This document shows positions 35,530 through 44,750 of a stretch of 64,000 bases of DNA, piece after piece; position 1 is the first letter of the stretch; every line of letters begins with the position of its first letter. The notes under the pieces were generated by a model that ran no database searches, was not told where the DNA came from, and saw only the letters and a program-made list of their open reading frames with translations. This DNA comes from Synergistaceae bacterium. GTDB taxonomy: Bacteria > Synergistota > Synergistia > Synergistales > Synergistaceae. The position numbers were made by a program, and so were the translations under genes. Location: positions 1 through 64,000 of the forward strand of contig JAJFTP010000095.1 in NCBI GenBank assembly GCA_021372895.1, in the 5' to 3' direction.

Positions 35530-37329
35530 GTGGCTAATCCCAATGCCATAGCAGGATTCATCGCAAAAATTTCCGGCCCGCTTGTTATCGCAAAAGGCAT
35601 GGCTGGAGCCTGTATGTTCGATGTTGTCAGGGTCGGCAATGCAGGTCTTGTCGGTGAAATAATAGAACTTAAGAATGATACTGCTTCTGTTCAGGTTTAT
35701 GAGGAAACGTCCGGTCTAGCTCCGGGTGAACCTGTGATAAGCACAGGGGAGCCTTTAAGCGTTGAGCTCGCTCCCGGACTTATTGAGGAATTTTTTGACG
35801 GGATCCAGCGTCCGCTCAAAAGTATCGAAGAGATGGCGGAGAGTCCATATATCCTTCGCGGTATAAACGTTCCGGCAGTCAGCCGGACAAAGAAATGGGA
35901 GTTTATCCCATGTGTCGAAGCAGGTATGGAAGTGGGAACGGGCGACTTTCTGGGGTCTGTACAGGAGACGGTACTGGTCGACCATAAAGTTATGGTCCCG
36001 CATGGAGTAAAAGGTAAAATTAAAGATATCAAAAGCGGGAAGTTCACTGTTGAAGAAACTATTGCAGTTATAACGGATGCGAAGGATACAGACCATGAGA
36101 TCAAACTGCTCCAGAGGTGGCCGGTGCGTAAGCCGCGCCCAGTCGTCAAGCGCCTTGCACCGGAAGTTCCGCTTACTACAGGACAACGTGTTATTGACAC
36201 TTTCTTTCCTATAGCACGCGGTGGTACTGCGTGTGTACCCGGGCCTTTCGGTTCCGGTAAGACGGTTATCCAGCACCAGCTGGCCAAGTGGGCTGATGCC
36301 GAAATAGTCGTTTACATCGGCTGCGGTGAACGTGGAAATGAGATGACGGACGTTCTCCTGGAATTCCCAGAACTTGAAGACCCGCGTTCCGGCCAGCCGC
36401 TTATGAAGAGGACTCTGCTTATAGCGAACACCTCCAACATGCCTGTTGCTGCGCGTGAGGCCTCAGTATATACCGGTATCACTATTGCCGAATACTTCCG
36501 CGACATGGGGTATTCCGTGGCGCTTATGGCCGACTCGACTTCACGCTGGGCGGAAGCACTGCGGGAGATGTCAGGCAGGCTTGAAGAAATGCCAGGTGAA
36601 GAAGGTTATCCAGCATACCTCGGAACACGGCTTGCGTCCTTCTATGAAAGAGCCGGACGTGCGATCTGTTTTGGCAAGGACGGCAGAGAAGGAGCTATTT
36701 CAGTCATCGGGGCAGTTTCGCCTCCTGGAGGAGATCTTTCAGAGCCTGTAACACAGAATACCCTGCGTGTTACGAAGGTTTTCTGGGGTTTGGACTCACA
36801 GCTGGCATACCAGCGTCACTTCCCTGCTATCAACTGGCTGTCAAGTTATTCTCTCTATACACAGATCCTCGGAGAATACTGGGACGGTTTCTATGATGGA
36901 GAGTGGAGTGTCTACAGGACAGAAGCTATGGGACTTCTTGAAGACGAAGATAAGCTCAAGGAGATCGTCCGTCTTGTCGGTGTGGATGCTCTTTCCAAGG
37001 AGGAGCGCATGGTGCTTGAGACTTCTAAATCCATACGTGAAGACTTTCTGCATCAGAATTCCTTCCACGAAGTAGATACTTATGCGTCTATGGATAAACA
37101 GTTTAAGATGCTGAGGAATATCCTGACCTTCCACCACCTTGGTATGCAGGTGCTCACGCACGGAGGGATGCTCCGCTCAGTGCTGGATCTTCCTGTACGT
37201 GATGAGATAGCGCGTATGCGTTATGTGGAAGAGGAAGAAATTGAAAGCCTCGACAAGCTTGAAGATACTATAAAATCTGATCTTGGTAAACTTAGTGCAG
37301 CCGGAGGTGAGATCGATGATGTTGCCTAA
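35530..37329 (+). CDS. ntpA: V-type ATP synthase/ATPase catalytic subunit A
   Basis: A 599-residue catalytic subunit. The P-loop GPFGSGKT is at 238-245, preceded by the ~90-residue non-homologous insert (about 115-200) that separates V-type A from F-type beta. Downstream [13 protein letters not shown] and [14 protein letters not shown] are the family's catalytic and nucleotide-contact segments. The start is GTG 35530, eight bases after GGAGG. It forms the A3B3 head with subunit B, whose gene overlaps its end. Confidence 0.97.
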   Translation: MANPNAIAGFIAKISGPLVIAKGMAGACMFDVVRVGNAGLVGEIIELKNDTASVQVYEETSGLAPGEPVISTGEPLSVELAPGLIEEFFDGIQRPLKSIEEMAESPYILRGINVPAVSRTKKWEFIPCVEAGMEVGTGDFLGSVQETVLVDHKVMVPHGVKGKIKDIKSGKFTVEETIAVITDAKDTDHEIKLLQRWPVRKPRPVVKRLAPEVPLTTGQRVIDTFFPIARGGTACVPGPFGSGKTVIQHQLAKWADAEIVVYIGCGERGNEMTDVLLEFPELEDPRSGQPLMKRTLLIANTSNMPVAAREASVYTGITIAEYFRDMGYSVALMADSTSRWAEALREMSGRLEEMPGEEGYPAYLGTRLASFYERAGRAICFGKDGREGAISVIGAVSPPGGDLSEPVTQNTLRVTKVFWGLDSQLAYQRHFPAINWLSSYSLYTQILGEYWDGFYDGEWSVYRTEAMGLLEDEDKLKEIVRLVGVDALSKEERMVLETSKSIREDFLHQNSFHEVDTYASMDKQFKMLRNILTFHHLGMQVLTHGGMLRSVLDLPVRDEIARMRYVEEEEIESLDKLEDTIKSDLGKLSAAGGEIDDVA

Positions 37330-38737
37330 GGAATATAGAACCATCTCCAACCTTGCCGGCCCGCTCATGATGGTTGAAAAAGTTGAAGATGTAAGTTATG
37401 ACGAGCTTGCTGAGATCCGCCTTGCAAATGGCGAACGCAGGCGCGGCAGAGTTCTTGAAATTGCTGAGGACAAAGCGCTGGTGCAGGTTTACGAAGGAAG
37501 CACCGGTATTGATGTTGAGACGACACAGGTCCGTTTTCTCGGAGATGTTCTTAAACTTCCCGTCTCAAAAGATATGCTGGGTCGCATATTCAACGGGCGC
37601 GGCGATCCTATTGACGGCGGAGCACAGATAATCGCGGATGCATACCTTGATGTGAACGGAAACCCGATCAACCCGTACTCAAGGGACTTCCCGTCGGAAT
37701 TTATCCAGACTGGAATATCAACCATCGATGGTATGAATCCTCTTGTCCGCGGTCAAAAACTCCCTATATTCTCCGGAAGCGGTATGCCGCATAACCAGAT
37801 GGCAGCACAGATTGCACGCCAGGCAGCTGTCATAAGCGGACATGCCGACTTTGCCGTTGTCTTCGCAGCCATGGGAATTACATTTGAGGAAGCGTCATTC
37901 TTCATGGAGGACTTCCGAAAGACAGGCGCACTCGAACGGACGGTAATGTTTGTCAACCTTGCGGACGACCCTGCAATTGAGCGTATTTCAACTCCGCGTC
38001 TTGCACTTACATGTGCTGAATACCTCGCATTTGAAAAAGACATGCACGTACTTGTCATCCTGACCGACCTGACTAACTATTGCGAAGCTCTTCGTGAAAT
38101 ATCCGCAGCACGCAAGGAAGTCCCTGGGCGCCGCGGATATCCGGGTTATCTTTACACGGACCTTGCGACTATGTATGAGAGGGCAGGGAGATTACGCGGC
38201 AAAAAGGGATCGATCACTCAGCTGCCTATCCTTACCATGCCTGAGGATGATAAAACTCACCCTATCCCTGACCTTACCGGTTATATAACTGAAGGGCAGA
38301 TCATCCTTGCGCGCGGTCTTCACCGTAAAGGGATCTATCCTCCTGTGGACGTAATGCCATCACTTTCGAGACTCAAGGACAAGGGAATAGGCAAAGGCAA
38401 GACAAGAGAAGACCACGCCGACCTCATGAACCAGCTCTTTGCGGCCTACTCGCGCGGGAAGGAAGCTAAAGAACTTGCCGTCATTCTTGGCGAGAGCGCA
38501 CTTTCAGAAGAAGATAAGGCTTTCGCAAAGTTTGCCGACCTCTTTGAAGATAGGTATGTTCGCCAGGGTGAATACGAAAACAGGGCAATAGAAGATACGC
38601 TCCTGCTGGGGTGGGAGCTCCTTACCATTGTTCCGGTAAGGGAGCTTAAACGTGTCAGGGATGAATACATCGAGAAGTATCTGAAACCGCTCTTAGAAGC
38701 GCATGAGGATCAGACTTTAGAGATGCTTGACGTATAG
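37316..38737 (+). CDS. ntpB: V-type ATPase regulatory subunit B
   Basis: A 473-residue non-catalytic head subunit. It has the typical N-terminal [38 protein letters not shown], and the degenerate P-loop region SGMPHNQMA, where the catalytic GxxxxGKT is absent as expected. [20 protein letters not shown] supplies the arginine finger region. I start it at ATG 37316, just after GGAGGTGA and 14 bases inside the A-subunit end; an in-frame start at 37283 has no site. Confidence 0.96.
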   Translation: MMLPKEYRTISNLAGPLMMVEKVEDVSYDELAEIRLANGERRRGRVLEIAEDKALVQVYEGSTGIDVETTQVRFLGDVLKLPVSKDMLGRIFNGRGDPIDGGAQIIADAYLDVNGNPINPYSRDFPSEFIQTGISTIDGMNPLVRGQKLPIFSGSGMPHNQMAAQIARQAAVISGHADFAVVFAAMGITFEEASFFMEDFRKTGALERTVMFVNLADDPAIERISTPRLALTCAEYLAFEKDMHVLVILTDLTNYCEALREISAARKEVPGRRGYPGYLYTDLATMYERAGRLRGKKGSITQLPILTMPEDDKTHPIPDLTGYITEGQIILARGLHRKGIYPPVDVMPSLSRLKDKGIGKGKTREDHADLMNQLFAAYSRGKEAKELAVILGESALSEEDKAFAKFADLFEDRYVRQGEYENRAIEDTLLLGWELLTIVPVRELKRVRDEYIEKYLKPLLEAHEDQTLEMLDV

Positions 38738-38753
38738 GAAGGGGTGACCTCGC

Positions 38754-39380
38754 ATGGCGAAGGCGCTAAATGTCAACCCTAACCGCATGGAGCTTTCGAA
38801 GCTCAAAAGACAGCTTGTCGTTGCCAAGAGGGGGCACAAGCTTCTCAAAGATAAGCAGGATGCGCTTGTCAAGGAATTTCTTGCGAGGGCCAGGGCGGTA
38901 TGGGATCTCCGGAAGGAAATAGAAAGTGAAATAAGTGCATGTTATGCCGGATTTTCACTTGCCCGCGCTCAGACACTGCCTCAGATGCTCGAGCAGTCGC
39001 TTATGAACGCAGGCGGAAACATGAGAGTAAATGTGAAATTCATCAATATAATGAGTGTCAATGTTCCGTCTTTTACACTTCCGGAGCAGCCGGCAGAGCT
39101 TAGCTACGGGCTCGCTACCTCTCCCGGAAGTCTTGATGTAGCGCTGGAACAGTTCCTTAAGCTTATGCCAAGGCTGGTGAGGCTTGCAGCCGAAGAAAAG
39201 GCACTGAAGTCAATGGCCCTTGAAATCGAAAGGACAAGACGTCGTGTCAACGCGCTTGAGCATGTTATGGTTCCGTCATTTACCGAGGCAATACGCTCTA
39301 TTTCTATGAAGCTTGAGGAGATGGAACGTTCGACTCTCTCCCGTCTGATGGTTATAAAGGAAATTGTCCGCTCCCACTGA
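38754..39380 (+). CDS. ntpD: V-type ATPase subunit D (central rotor shaft)
   Basis: A 208-residue rotor shaft. The two long helices are clear: the N-terminal one begins NPNRMELSKLKRQLVVAKRGHKLLKDKQD, a family signature split here by no break, and the C-terminal one ends RTRRRVNALEHVMVPSFTE. The start ATG 38754 follows GGAAGGGGTGA. It is the last gene of the operon; a hairpin terminator follows 40 bases later. Confidence 0.93.
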   Translation: MAKALNVNPNRMELSKLKRQLVVAKRGHKLLKDKQDALVKEFLARARAVWDLRKEIESEISACYAGFSLARAQTLPQMLEQSLMNAGGNMRVNVKFINIMSVNVPSFTLPEQPAELSYGLATSPGSLDVALEQFLKLMPRLVRLAAEEKALKSMALEIERTRRRVNALEHVMVPSFTEAIRSISMKLEEMERSTLSRLMVIKEIVRSH

Positions 39381-39420
39381 TTGGAAGAAGTAAAACTAAC
39401 ATTTTTCTAATTAACATTTG

Positions 39421-39470
39421 AAGCCCGATCGCAGACGCAATATCAAAGCGTCTTCCGACCGGGCTTATTT
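39421..39470 (+). terminator. terminator of the V-ATPase operon
   Basis: A long hairpin: AAGCCCG and AGACGC on the left arm (39421-39438) pair with GCGTCT and CGGGCTT on the right (about 39448-39466), with only small mismatches, followed by a short T-rich tail. It lies between the V-ATPase operon and the convergent nitroreductase gene and may serve both. Confidence 0.75.
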
Positions 39471-39509
39471 GATGCGGTTTTGTCCGGGATATATTACTGC
39501 ATGGTTTGA

Positions 39510-40064
39510 TTATCTGCAGTAGTTGATATTATCGACTTGCTGCTGTCTGGGTTGTGAGAATTTATTATCATCGCCTTCCTTATACCCTGTGATAAGGCCG
39601 CAGGTAGGAATAAAGGCCTCGGGTATATTAAGGCGGTCTTTGATCGTCTTGTCATTGCATATTGTGGATATAGGAGACACTACGTAGCATGACCCCAGAC
39701 CAAGGGCTGTGGCTGCGTTTGCAGCGTTTGTTGCCGCACAGGATGCTGTTGCTGCCTGACCAAAGGGATTCTTGTCCCTGACAGAGAAAAGCAGAAGCAA
39801 CGGGGCCCCGTAGAGGGGCTGGTATCCCGGCAGGTTCGCTCTGCCTACGAGAAAGTCATTGCCTGAGTTTTTCATTGCAATCAGCGTCTTATTGTTGATA
39901 TCGCTGAGCAGATCGCGATTTTCTATAACTGTGATGTGGAGATCCCCTGTTTTAGGGGCATTATTGGCTGCTTTGAGAAGCACATCGATCTTCTCCTGTT
40001 CAACAGGCTTTATTGAGTAGCTGCGCACGCTTCTTCTTGAGATCATTGCTTGAATTGCATCCAT
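39510..40064 (-). CDS. nitroreductase family protein (FMN oxidoreductase)
   Basis: A 184-residue FMN-dependent oxidoreductase of the nitroreductase superfamily. The N-terminal IQAMISRRSVRSYS carries the FMN-phosphate contact (SRRSVR); NNAPKTGDLH is the next loop; CAATNAANAATALGLGSCYV forms the central helix; the C-terminus contains the glycine-rich CGLITGYKEGD. The physiological substrate is not predictable. The start ATG 40064 follows a GGGAGG site with 7-base spacing (complement of 40072-40077). Single leftward gene. Confidence 0.88.
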   Translation of the reverse strand: MDAIQAMISRRSVRSYSIKPVEQEKIDVLLKAANNAPKTGDLHITVIENRDLLSDINNKTLIAMKNSGNDFLVGRANLPGYQPLYGAPLLLLFSVRDKNPFGQAATASCAATNAANAATALGLGSCYVVSPISTICNDKTIKDRLNIPEAFIPTCGLITGYKEGDDNKFSQPRQQQVDNINYCR

Positions 40065-40256
40065 GAAGGATCCCTCCCAATTTTTACTGATATATACTGA
40101 TATGTATTATATACCAGACTTTTGCGGCGACATTTCTTCTTTGTATTTTTTTCGGTAAATTTGCTTAATTTTTATAATTTTAAAGATTTATCAAGTTAAA
40201 GTGTTATAATGTAACAACGTTAAATAGGTTATAGATTTTTAAGGGAGGGAAAATAA

Positions 40257-40538
40257 ATGGAAAAAATTATTGAAACATTATTTACATGGCTTGCGGTTGG
40301 GGTTGTATTTTATGTTTTATCTTACGTCCTCTATAACATCTCTAAAAGCGGGGAGAAGCTGTCTGAGGGGCGCTTATCCGCGATTATGATATACGGTTCA
40401 TTGATGTTACTGACAGCAGGAGGCATATATGTGCTCACTAAAGAGCGCGGAATAATTGCATCAATATTGCTATTTATTGTAATTGCTGTCATTGGGTGGG
40501 TAACCAATAAAAAGACAGTTGGCCAGGCAGGGGTTTAA
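40257..40538 (+). CDS. small membrane protein, three predicted helices, unknown function
   Basis: A 93-residue protein I do not recognise. It has three hydrophobic segments (about 8-28, 42-61, 67-85), a short basic/polar loop after the first (SKSGEKLSEGR) and a polar tail. AAGGGAGGG precedes ATG 40257, and a TATAAT hexamer at 40205-40210 could be its -10 box, without a convincing -35. The gene stands alone between the nitroreductase and the RNase P RNA gene. Confidence 0.7.
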   Translation: MEKIIETLFTWLAVGVVFYVLSYVLYNISKSGEKLSEGRLSAIMIYGSLMLLTAGGIYVLTKERGIIASILLFIVIAVIGWVTNKKTVGQAGV

Positions 40539-40597
40539 CCTTTGACCATCCATGAGTAACAGTTATATGGCTGTTGTTTTATATAAAGGCAGCCTCG

Positions 40598-40615
40598 AAA
40601 AGGAGATCCTTTTTT
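40598..40615 (+). terminator. short hairpin before rnpB
   Basis: AAAAGG-AGAT-CCTTTT followed by more T residues could act as a weak intrinsic terminator for the small membrane protein gene. The stem is only six pairs and it sits where the -35 region of the RNase P RNA promoter would be, so its role is doubtful. Confidence 0.3.
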
Positions 40616-40625
40616 ATTTCTTATC

Positions 40626-40634
40626 TGCTATACT
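40626..40634 (+). promoter_or_regulatory. extended -10 promoter of rnpB
   Basis: TG-C-TATACT is an extended -10 element ending seven bases before the first paired base of the RNase P RNA. The -35 region is poor, which is usual with an extended -10. Confidence 0.5.
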
Positions 40635-40639
40635 TTATT

Positions 40640-40990
40640 CGGGAGTACTTAGTCCAGCCGCCGGCGCGTAAGCGCGGGAGGAAAGTCCGGGCTTCACAGG
40701 GCAGGGTGCAGGAGAAATTCCTGCGAGTGCAAACTCAGGGAAAGTGCCGCAGAAAGTATACCGCCCGTTTCGGCGGGCAAGGGTGAAAAGGCGGGGTAAG
40801 AGCCCACCGGCCGCAAGGGCGACCTTCGGGCCTGGCAAACCCCATCCGGAGCAAGGTCGAATAGGGGAGGATGAGGCTGCCCGCTGACTCCCGGGTACGA
40901 CCGCTCATTCCCGTCCGTAAGGGCGGGGTTAGATAAATGGCTGGAAGAGATCAATATCTCTTACAAAACCCGGCTTATCGAGTGCTCCCG
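40640..40990 (+). ncRNA. rnpB: RNase P RNA, bacterial class A
   Basis: About 350 bases with the conserved elements of class A RNase P RNA, the ribozyme that trims tRNA 5' ends. GAGGAAAGTCCGGGCT (from about 40677) is conserved region I; AGGGTGAAAAGG and GGTAAGAGCCCACCG follow in the middle; AGATAAATGGCTG and ACAAAACCCGGCTTA near the 3' end complete helix P4. The ends pair: GGGAGTACT (40641-40649) with AGTGCTCCC (40981-40989) forms P1 with one G-U pair, which sets the boundaries. Its own promoter and a very strong terminator make it a separate unit. Confidence 0.95.
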
Positions 40991-40993
40991 CTT

Positions 40994-41041
40994 AAATAGT
41001 GGCGACAGGTTTCAATAAAAACCTGTCGCCACTATTTTTTT
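40994..41041 (+). terminator. very strong intrinsic terminator of rnpB
   Basis: A perfect 19-bp stem (left arm 40994-41012, right arm 41019-41037) with a six-base loop CAATAA, whose right arm runs into a T tract (41035-41041). This directly follows the 3' end of the RNase P RNA and insulates the dcw cluster downstream. Confidence 0.92.
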
Positions 41042-41090
41042 ATCTTTTGACGGTTATTACTTTAATTTTTGTTGTTATTGTTAATTTCAT

Positions 41091-41120
41091 TGTATGCATA
41101 CATGAAGTCTGCCTTATAAT
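41091..41120 (+). promoter_or_regulatory. 12-bp palindrome and TATAAT hexamer upstream of mraZ
   Basis: TGTATGCATACA (41091-41102) is a perfect palindrome, and a consensus TATAAT follows at 41115-41120. They could be an upstream promoter with operator for the dcw cluster; the -35 match (TTGTAT, 19-base spacing) is weak. Nothing else recognisable lies in 41042-41220. Confidence 0.3.
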
Positions 41121-41222
41121 TTCCAGTCTCTATTTCGCCTACAAAAACCAGTCACAATCAATAAAAAACAGAATAATGAGCCTAAATAATCAATTATGTT
41201 CATTGCAATATATTTGAAAGTA

Positions 41223-41249
41223 TTGCAACAAATGGTTCTTGCGTATAAG
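41223..41249 (+). promoter_or_regulatory. probable mraZ/dcw promoter
   Basis: TTGCAA (41223-41228) and TATAAG (41244-41249) lie 15 bases apart, a short spacing. The -10 box overlaps the first MraZ box, so binding of MraZ would block it. Another copy of ATTGCAA lies 20 bases upstream. Confidence 0.4.
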
Positions 41250-41283
41250 GTGGGGCAAAGTGGTAGAAAGTGTATGAAAGTGG
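41247..41283 (+). promoter_or_regulatory. MraZ operator: four AAAGTG-type boxes at 10-bp spacing
   Basis: Four direct repeats, AAGGTGG (41247-41253), AAAGTGG (41257-41263), AAAGTGT (41267-41273) and AAAGTGG (41277-41283), each separated by exactly three bases. This is the known MraZ box arrangement (AAAGTG followed by T or G, repeated once per helical turn) bound by the MraZ ring, which represses its own operon. The last box ends 11 bases before the mraZ ATG and probably doubles as its ribosome binding region. Confidence 0.85.
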
Positions 41284-41294
41284 GTGAATTATTG

Positions 41295-41720
41295 ATGCTG
41301 GTGGGAAGTTACAACCATAAGCTGGATGGTAAAGGCAGAACTGTTTTACCCGCACGCTTCAGGGGTGAACTGGGAGACTCTGTCGTTGCGACCATCGGCA
41401 TCGACCGCTGTATAGCCCTTTATCCGATCTCACGCTGGGAAGAGCTGCTTTTAAAGCTTAAGGATCTTTCTTCATTCAAGAAAAAGACGCGTGATTTCCG
41501 CAGGGTCCTTCTATCTATGGCAACAGAACAGGAAATAGACGGGGCCGGACGTATCCTTCTTCCCGGTATACTCAGGGAATATGCGTGTGTAGAGCAGGAG
41601 ATCACCCTGATTGGAGCAGAGGATCATATCGAGATCTGGGATACGAAGAAGTGGGAAGAACACCGTAACGAAGTTCTCTCTGACTTCAGCGACCTCGCAG
41701 AGGATCTGGAGGATATATGA
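41295..41720 (+). CDS. mraZ: transcriptional regulator MraZ
   Basis: A 141-residue DNA-binding protein with two tandem SpoVT-AbrB-like MraZ domains. The first starts at GSYNHKLDGKGRTVLPARFR; the second holds EQEIDGAGRILLPGILREYA. Both show the D-x-K/A-G-R-x-x-L-P core. MraZ forms a ring that binds repeated AAAGTG boxes and represses the dcw operon. I choose ATG 41295, because the family begins almost directly with G-x-Y-x-H and because earlier in-frame starts run through the operator boxes. It is the first gene of the cluster and overlaps rsmH by four bases. Confidence 0.94.
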   Translation: MLVGSYNHKLDGKGRTVLPARFRGELGDSVVATIGIDRCIALYPISRWEELLLKLKDLSSFKKKTRDFRRVLLSMATEQEIDGAGRILLPGILREYACVEQEITLIGAEDHIEIWDTKKWEEHRNEVLSDFSDLAEDLEDI

Positions 41721-42652
41721 AAGAACATGTTTCGGTAATGGTAAATGAGGTCCTTGAGGCACTGCAGCCGTGGGATTCGGTCATAACAGTCGTAGATGCA
41801 ACACTTGGGCTTGGCGGACACGCTGGGCACATCCTTAAAAACTGCGTGAATGCAAATGTTATCGGTTTTGATCAGGATCCATATGCCAGGACAATTGCAG
41901 CGGAGAATCTTGCAGAATTTAATGGGCGCATTGAGATAGTGGCAGATAATTTCAGGCATATTGAAAAACTGGCGGAACGCGATGAATGGCAGGGTGCATC
42001 TGCAGTCTTTTTTGACCTTGGCGTCTCCAATCTCCAGCTTACGGATTCAGAACGGGGTTTCTCATTTCAAGAAGACGGTCCTCTTGATATGAGAATGGAT
42101 GGGGCTGAACACTGTAACAGTGAACTTACGGCAGAAGACATGCTGGCTCAATGGTCCATCAGAGACCTGACTCGGATATTCAGGGATTTTGGAGAAGATC
42201 CCTTTGCCTATCAGATAGCCAGAGGGATAGTCAGAAACAGGGAACAGGGAGGAAGCGTACATACAACAGGAGAGCTTGTTGAACTTATAAGGAAGATATT
42301 ACCGGCTCCTGTGCAGAGAAAGATGGGCGGTCATCCTGCGAGGAAAATTTTTCAGGCACTCAGAATAGCAGTAAATGACGAAATTAATGCGCTAAACGAG
42401 GCTCTTGACGGGTCGGCAAAAATACTTGCACCGGGCGGAAGGGTGATTGTCATATCTTACCACTCCCTTGAGGACAGAATGGTAAAACAGCGTTTTCGCA
42501 AGTGGCAGGAGTCCGGGATGGGCGAGCCGAAGCCAAGAAAGGCGATTATCCCCTCTGATGGAGAAGTGGAAGCAAATTATAAATCAAGGAGCGCCAAACT
42601 AAGGATTTTTAAGGCTAATACAACAAAGGAGGCAGCAGCAAATGCGATATAA
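41717..42652 (+). CDS. rsmH: 16S rRNA (cytosine-N4) methyltransferase RsmH
   Basis: A 311-residue methyltransferase that N4-methylates C1402 of 16S rRNA. Motif I is VVDATLGLGGHAGHIL, followed by VIGFDQDPYA; the family blocks AVFFDLGVSNLQL, HPARKIFQALRIAVNDE and ISYHSLEDRMVK are all present. The start ATG 41717 overlaps the mraZ stop as ATGA. Its own end overlaps the ftsL start. The position second in the dcw cluster is standard. Confidence 0.96.
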   Translation: MKEHVSVMVNEVLEALQPWDSVITVVDATLGLGGHAGHILKNCVNANVIGFDQDPYARTIAAENLAEFNGRIEIVADNFRHIEKLAERDEWQGASAVFFDLGVSNLQLTDSERGFSFQEDGPLDMRMDGAEHCNSELTAEDMLAQWSIRDLTRIFRDFGEDPFAYQIARGIVRNREQGGSVHTTGELVELIRKILPAPVQRKMGGHPARKIFQALRIAVNDEINALNEALDGSAKILAPGGRVIVISYHSLEDRMVKQRFRKWQESGMGEPKPRKAIIPSDGEVEANYKSRSAKLRIFKANTTKEAAANAI

Positions 42653-43049
42653 AGAATGCAGACACGAATCGGAAAAAACTTATTCTTCTATTTTTGTGAT
42701 CAGTTTTTTGTGTGTGTTTCTTTGTGCGGCCGCCCTTGGTTCTCTCAGACTTTATGGCCTTTATCTTGAACATAGGATCTCGGAGACTACCGGTCGTATT
42801 GAGATCTGCAGGGAAAAGAACCTTGTTATGTCCCGGCATTATTCCGAACTGCTATCCCCGGCAAGAATATACAGCTATGCACGTGAAAAACTCGGCATGG
42901 TCAATGCGCAAAATGTGCAGACAATTTATCTGGACGGCAAGGCAGTCTTAACAGCCAAGGCGTTGATGACGCCTGCCGGAGTTGAAGAAAAGACTGGCTT
43001 TCTGGATTACTTTAATCCTTTTGTAAGGGTGGCACATGCCAAGAATTAG
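42642..43049 (+). CDS. ftsL: FtsL-like septal protein
   Basis: A 135-residue bitopic membrane protein: cytoplasmic head of about 15 residues, one membrane segment (about 16-40), then a periplasmic coiled coil (EHRISETTGRIEICREKN) and the FtsL-type ending PARIYSYAREKLGM. FtsL recruits FtsW/FtsI together with FtsB. Sequence is weakly conserved in this family, so the call leans on topology and on position between rsmH and ftsI. The start ATG 42642 follows AAAGGAGG. The C-terminal 35 residues extend past the usual end. Confidence 0.75.
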   Translation: MRYKECRHESEKTYSSIFVISFLCVFLCAAALGSLRLYGLYLEHRISETTGRIEICREKNLVMSRHYSELLSPARIYSYAREKLGMVNAQNVQTIYLDGKAVLTAKALMTPAGVEEKTGFLDYFNPFVRVAHAKN

Positions 43050-44733
43050 AAAATATGAGCCGGAAGAATGCCGGCGTTCCAAGTCAGTATGGTATGCCGT
43101 ATATCTGATCCTCGCGGTCCTTGCATTTGGTACGGCATATATACAGCTAAAGCCGGACGGCAGGATCGTAAGGCAATCTCAGAAACAGTATTGGGCAAAT
43201 GTGGCAGTCAGTGCTTCAAGGGGAGATATAGAAGACCGGAATGGGATACCCCTCGCAGTTTCTGTCCCTGCCACTAGTTTTTTTATAGACCCTAAGTATT
43301 GGGATCCAAATAACGCCGATGACCTCAGACCATTTTTTGGGGATAAAGTTGCCAAGAGGTTCTCTAAACAACTTCCCGGCCGCTTCTATTGGGTAGCGAG
43401 AAATATCACAAAAGAGAAGGCGGATTTACTGGCGGCTAAAAAGATTCCAGGTCTATATACTTTAAGTGAGAAAATAAGGGTTTATCCGCACGGGCAGTTA
43501 GCGTTTCATATTCTCGGCTTCTGTGACATAGATGACTATGGGCTGGCAGGAGTGGAGCTGGCTTGGAATCACATACTTTTTTCCCCTCCCAGGACAAGGT
43601 TCCTTACCAGGGATTCAAAGGGGGCCACTTTGGATATTATGGGAGGCAGATCCGGCATAGTTAAGAATACCTCCGGTTCTATAAAGCTTACATTAGATTC
43701 GCGGATTCAGCAGATCATAGAGTGGCGGCTTATAGAAGGAGCCAAGGCAGCCGGAGCAGGATGGGCTGCCGGTGTATGCGTAGATCCTTCGACGGGGGCC
43801 ATCGTTGCCCTTGCAAGTTATCCAGCTGTTGACCCTAACAACAGAAAAAATTTAAGAAACAAGGAAGCGTTAAGAAATAATGTAGTGGGGCGGGTATTTG
43901 AGCCAGGGTCGATATTCAAACCTGTAACGATGGCCATTGCCATGGAGACGGGATCCGTATCGGGCAGCAGCCGCTTCAATTGTACAGGGACTATACATAT
44001 TGCGGATAAAACTATAAGCGACGTAAATAGGAAAGCACATGGAATACAGGACCTGACACATGTCCTTATGAATTCATGCAACATCGCGATGTCGATGATG
44101 TCTATGGGTGTTCCGAAACATCAGGCATATGGAATGCTGAAGCAGTTTGGTTTCGGTGAAAAAACAGAAGTGGAGATATCCGGTGAGGAATTGGGCCTGA
44201 TAAAATCCCCGGAAGAATGGTTGGGCATAGTTCCAGCGAATGTCTTTATCGGGCAGGGGATAGCGGTCACTCCGCTGCAGGAGGTAATGGCGATTGCCAG
44301 CATCGCCAACGGCGGATTTCTGCTTAAACCATATATTATCGACGAAGTGCGGGACAGTAATGGTAAGTTGATACACAAAGGCTGCAGGAGGGTCAGATAT
44401 CAGCCAATTTCAAAACAGACAGCGAGCTTTATCAGAAGCGCAATGAAGATGGTTGTAAGCGATGGCGGTGGTAAGGGCGCTTTTTCGCAGAAGACATCTA
44501 TCGCAGGAAAGACCGGCACCGCACAGATATCCTCAGGCGGCGAATATTCCAAAGGACATTATGTTGCCTCCTTTGTCGGATTCTGGCCGGCAGAAAAGCC
44601 AAGATATGTAATGCTGATAAGCATAGGAGAACCAAAAGGAGCAAAATATTATGGGGGGCAGCTGTCCGCACCTTTGTTCAAATCCATAGTTGAAGATATA
44701 ATCGACATCGCTCCCGGAGAAATACAAAATTAG
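43036..44733 (+). CDS. ftsI: septal peptidoglycan transpeptidase FtsI (class B PBP)
   Basis: A 565-residue class B penicillin-binding protein. One membrane segment (about 18-38), the PBP dimerisation region starting near SRGDIEDRNGIPLAV, then the transpeptidase domain with active-site S292-I-F-K295, S347-C-N349 and K492-T-G-T495. There is no PASTA domain, which fits a non-sporulating FtsI rather than SpoVD. It cross-links septal peptidoglycan with FtsW. ATG 43036 follows AAGGGTGG and overlaps ftsL by 14 bases. Confidence 0.95.
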   Translation: MPRIRKYEPEECRRSKSVWYAVYLILAVLAFGTAYIQLKPDGRIVRQSQKQYWANVAVSASRGDIEDRNGIPLAVSVPATSFFIDPKYWDPNNADDLRPFFGDKVAKRFSKQLPGRFYWVARNITKEKADLLAAKKIPGLYTLSEKIRVYPHGQLAFHILGFCDIDDYGLAGVELAWNHILFSPPRTRFLTRDSKGATLDIMGGRSGIVKNTSGSIKLTLDSRIQQIIEWRLIEGAKAAGAGWAAGVCVDPSTGAIVALASYPAVDPNNRKNLRNKEALRNNVVGRVFEPGSIFKPVTMAIAMETGSVSGSSRFNCTGTIHIADKTISDVNRKAHGIQDLTHVLMNSCNIAMSMMSMGVPKHQAYGMLKQFGFGEKTEVEISGEELGLIKSPEEWLGIVPANVFIGQGIAVTPLQEVMAIASIANGGFLLKPYIIDEVRDSNGKLIHKGCRRVRYQPISKQTASFIRSAMKMVVSDGGGKGAFSQKTSIAGKTGTAQISSGGEYSKGHYVASFVGFWPAEKPRYVMLISIGEPKGAKYYGGQLSAPLFKSIVEDIIDIAPGEIQN

Positions 44734-44750
44734 CTTGGAGGTGCCCGCAG

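Noticed and set aside
35697-36287. Minus-strand reading frame of 196 codons opposite V-ATPase subunit A
   Set aside because: Shadow of the conserved A-subunit reading frame; low-complexity Ser/Thr-rich product and no start signal.
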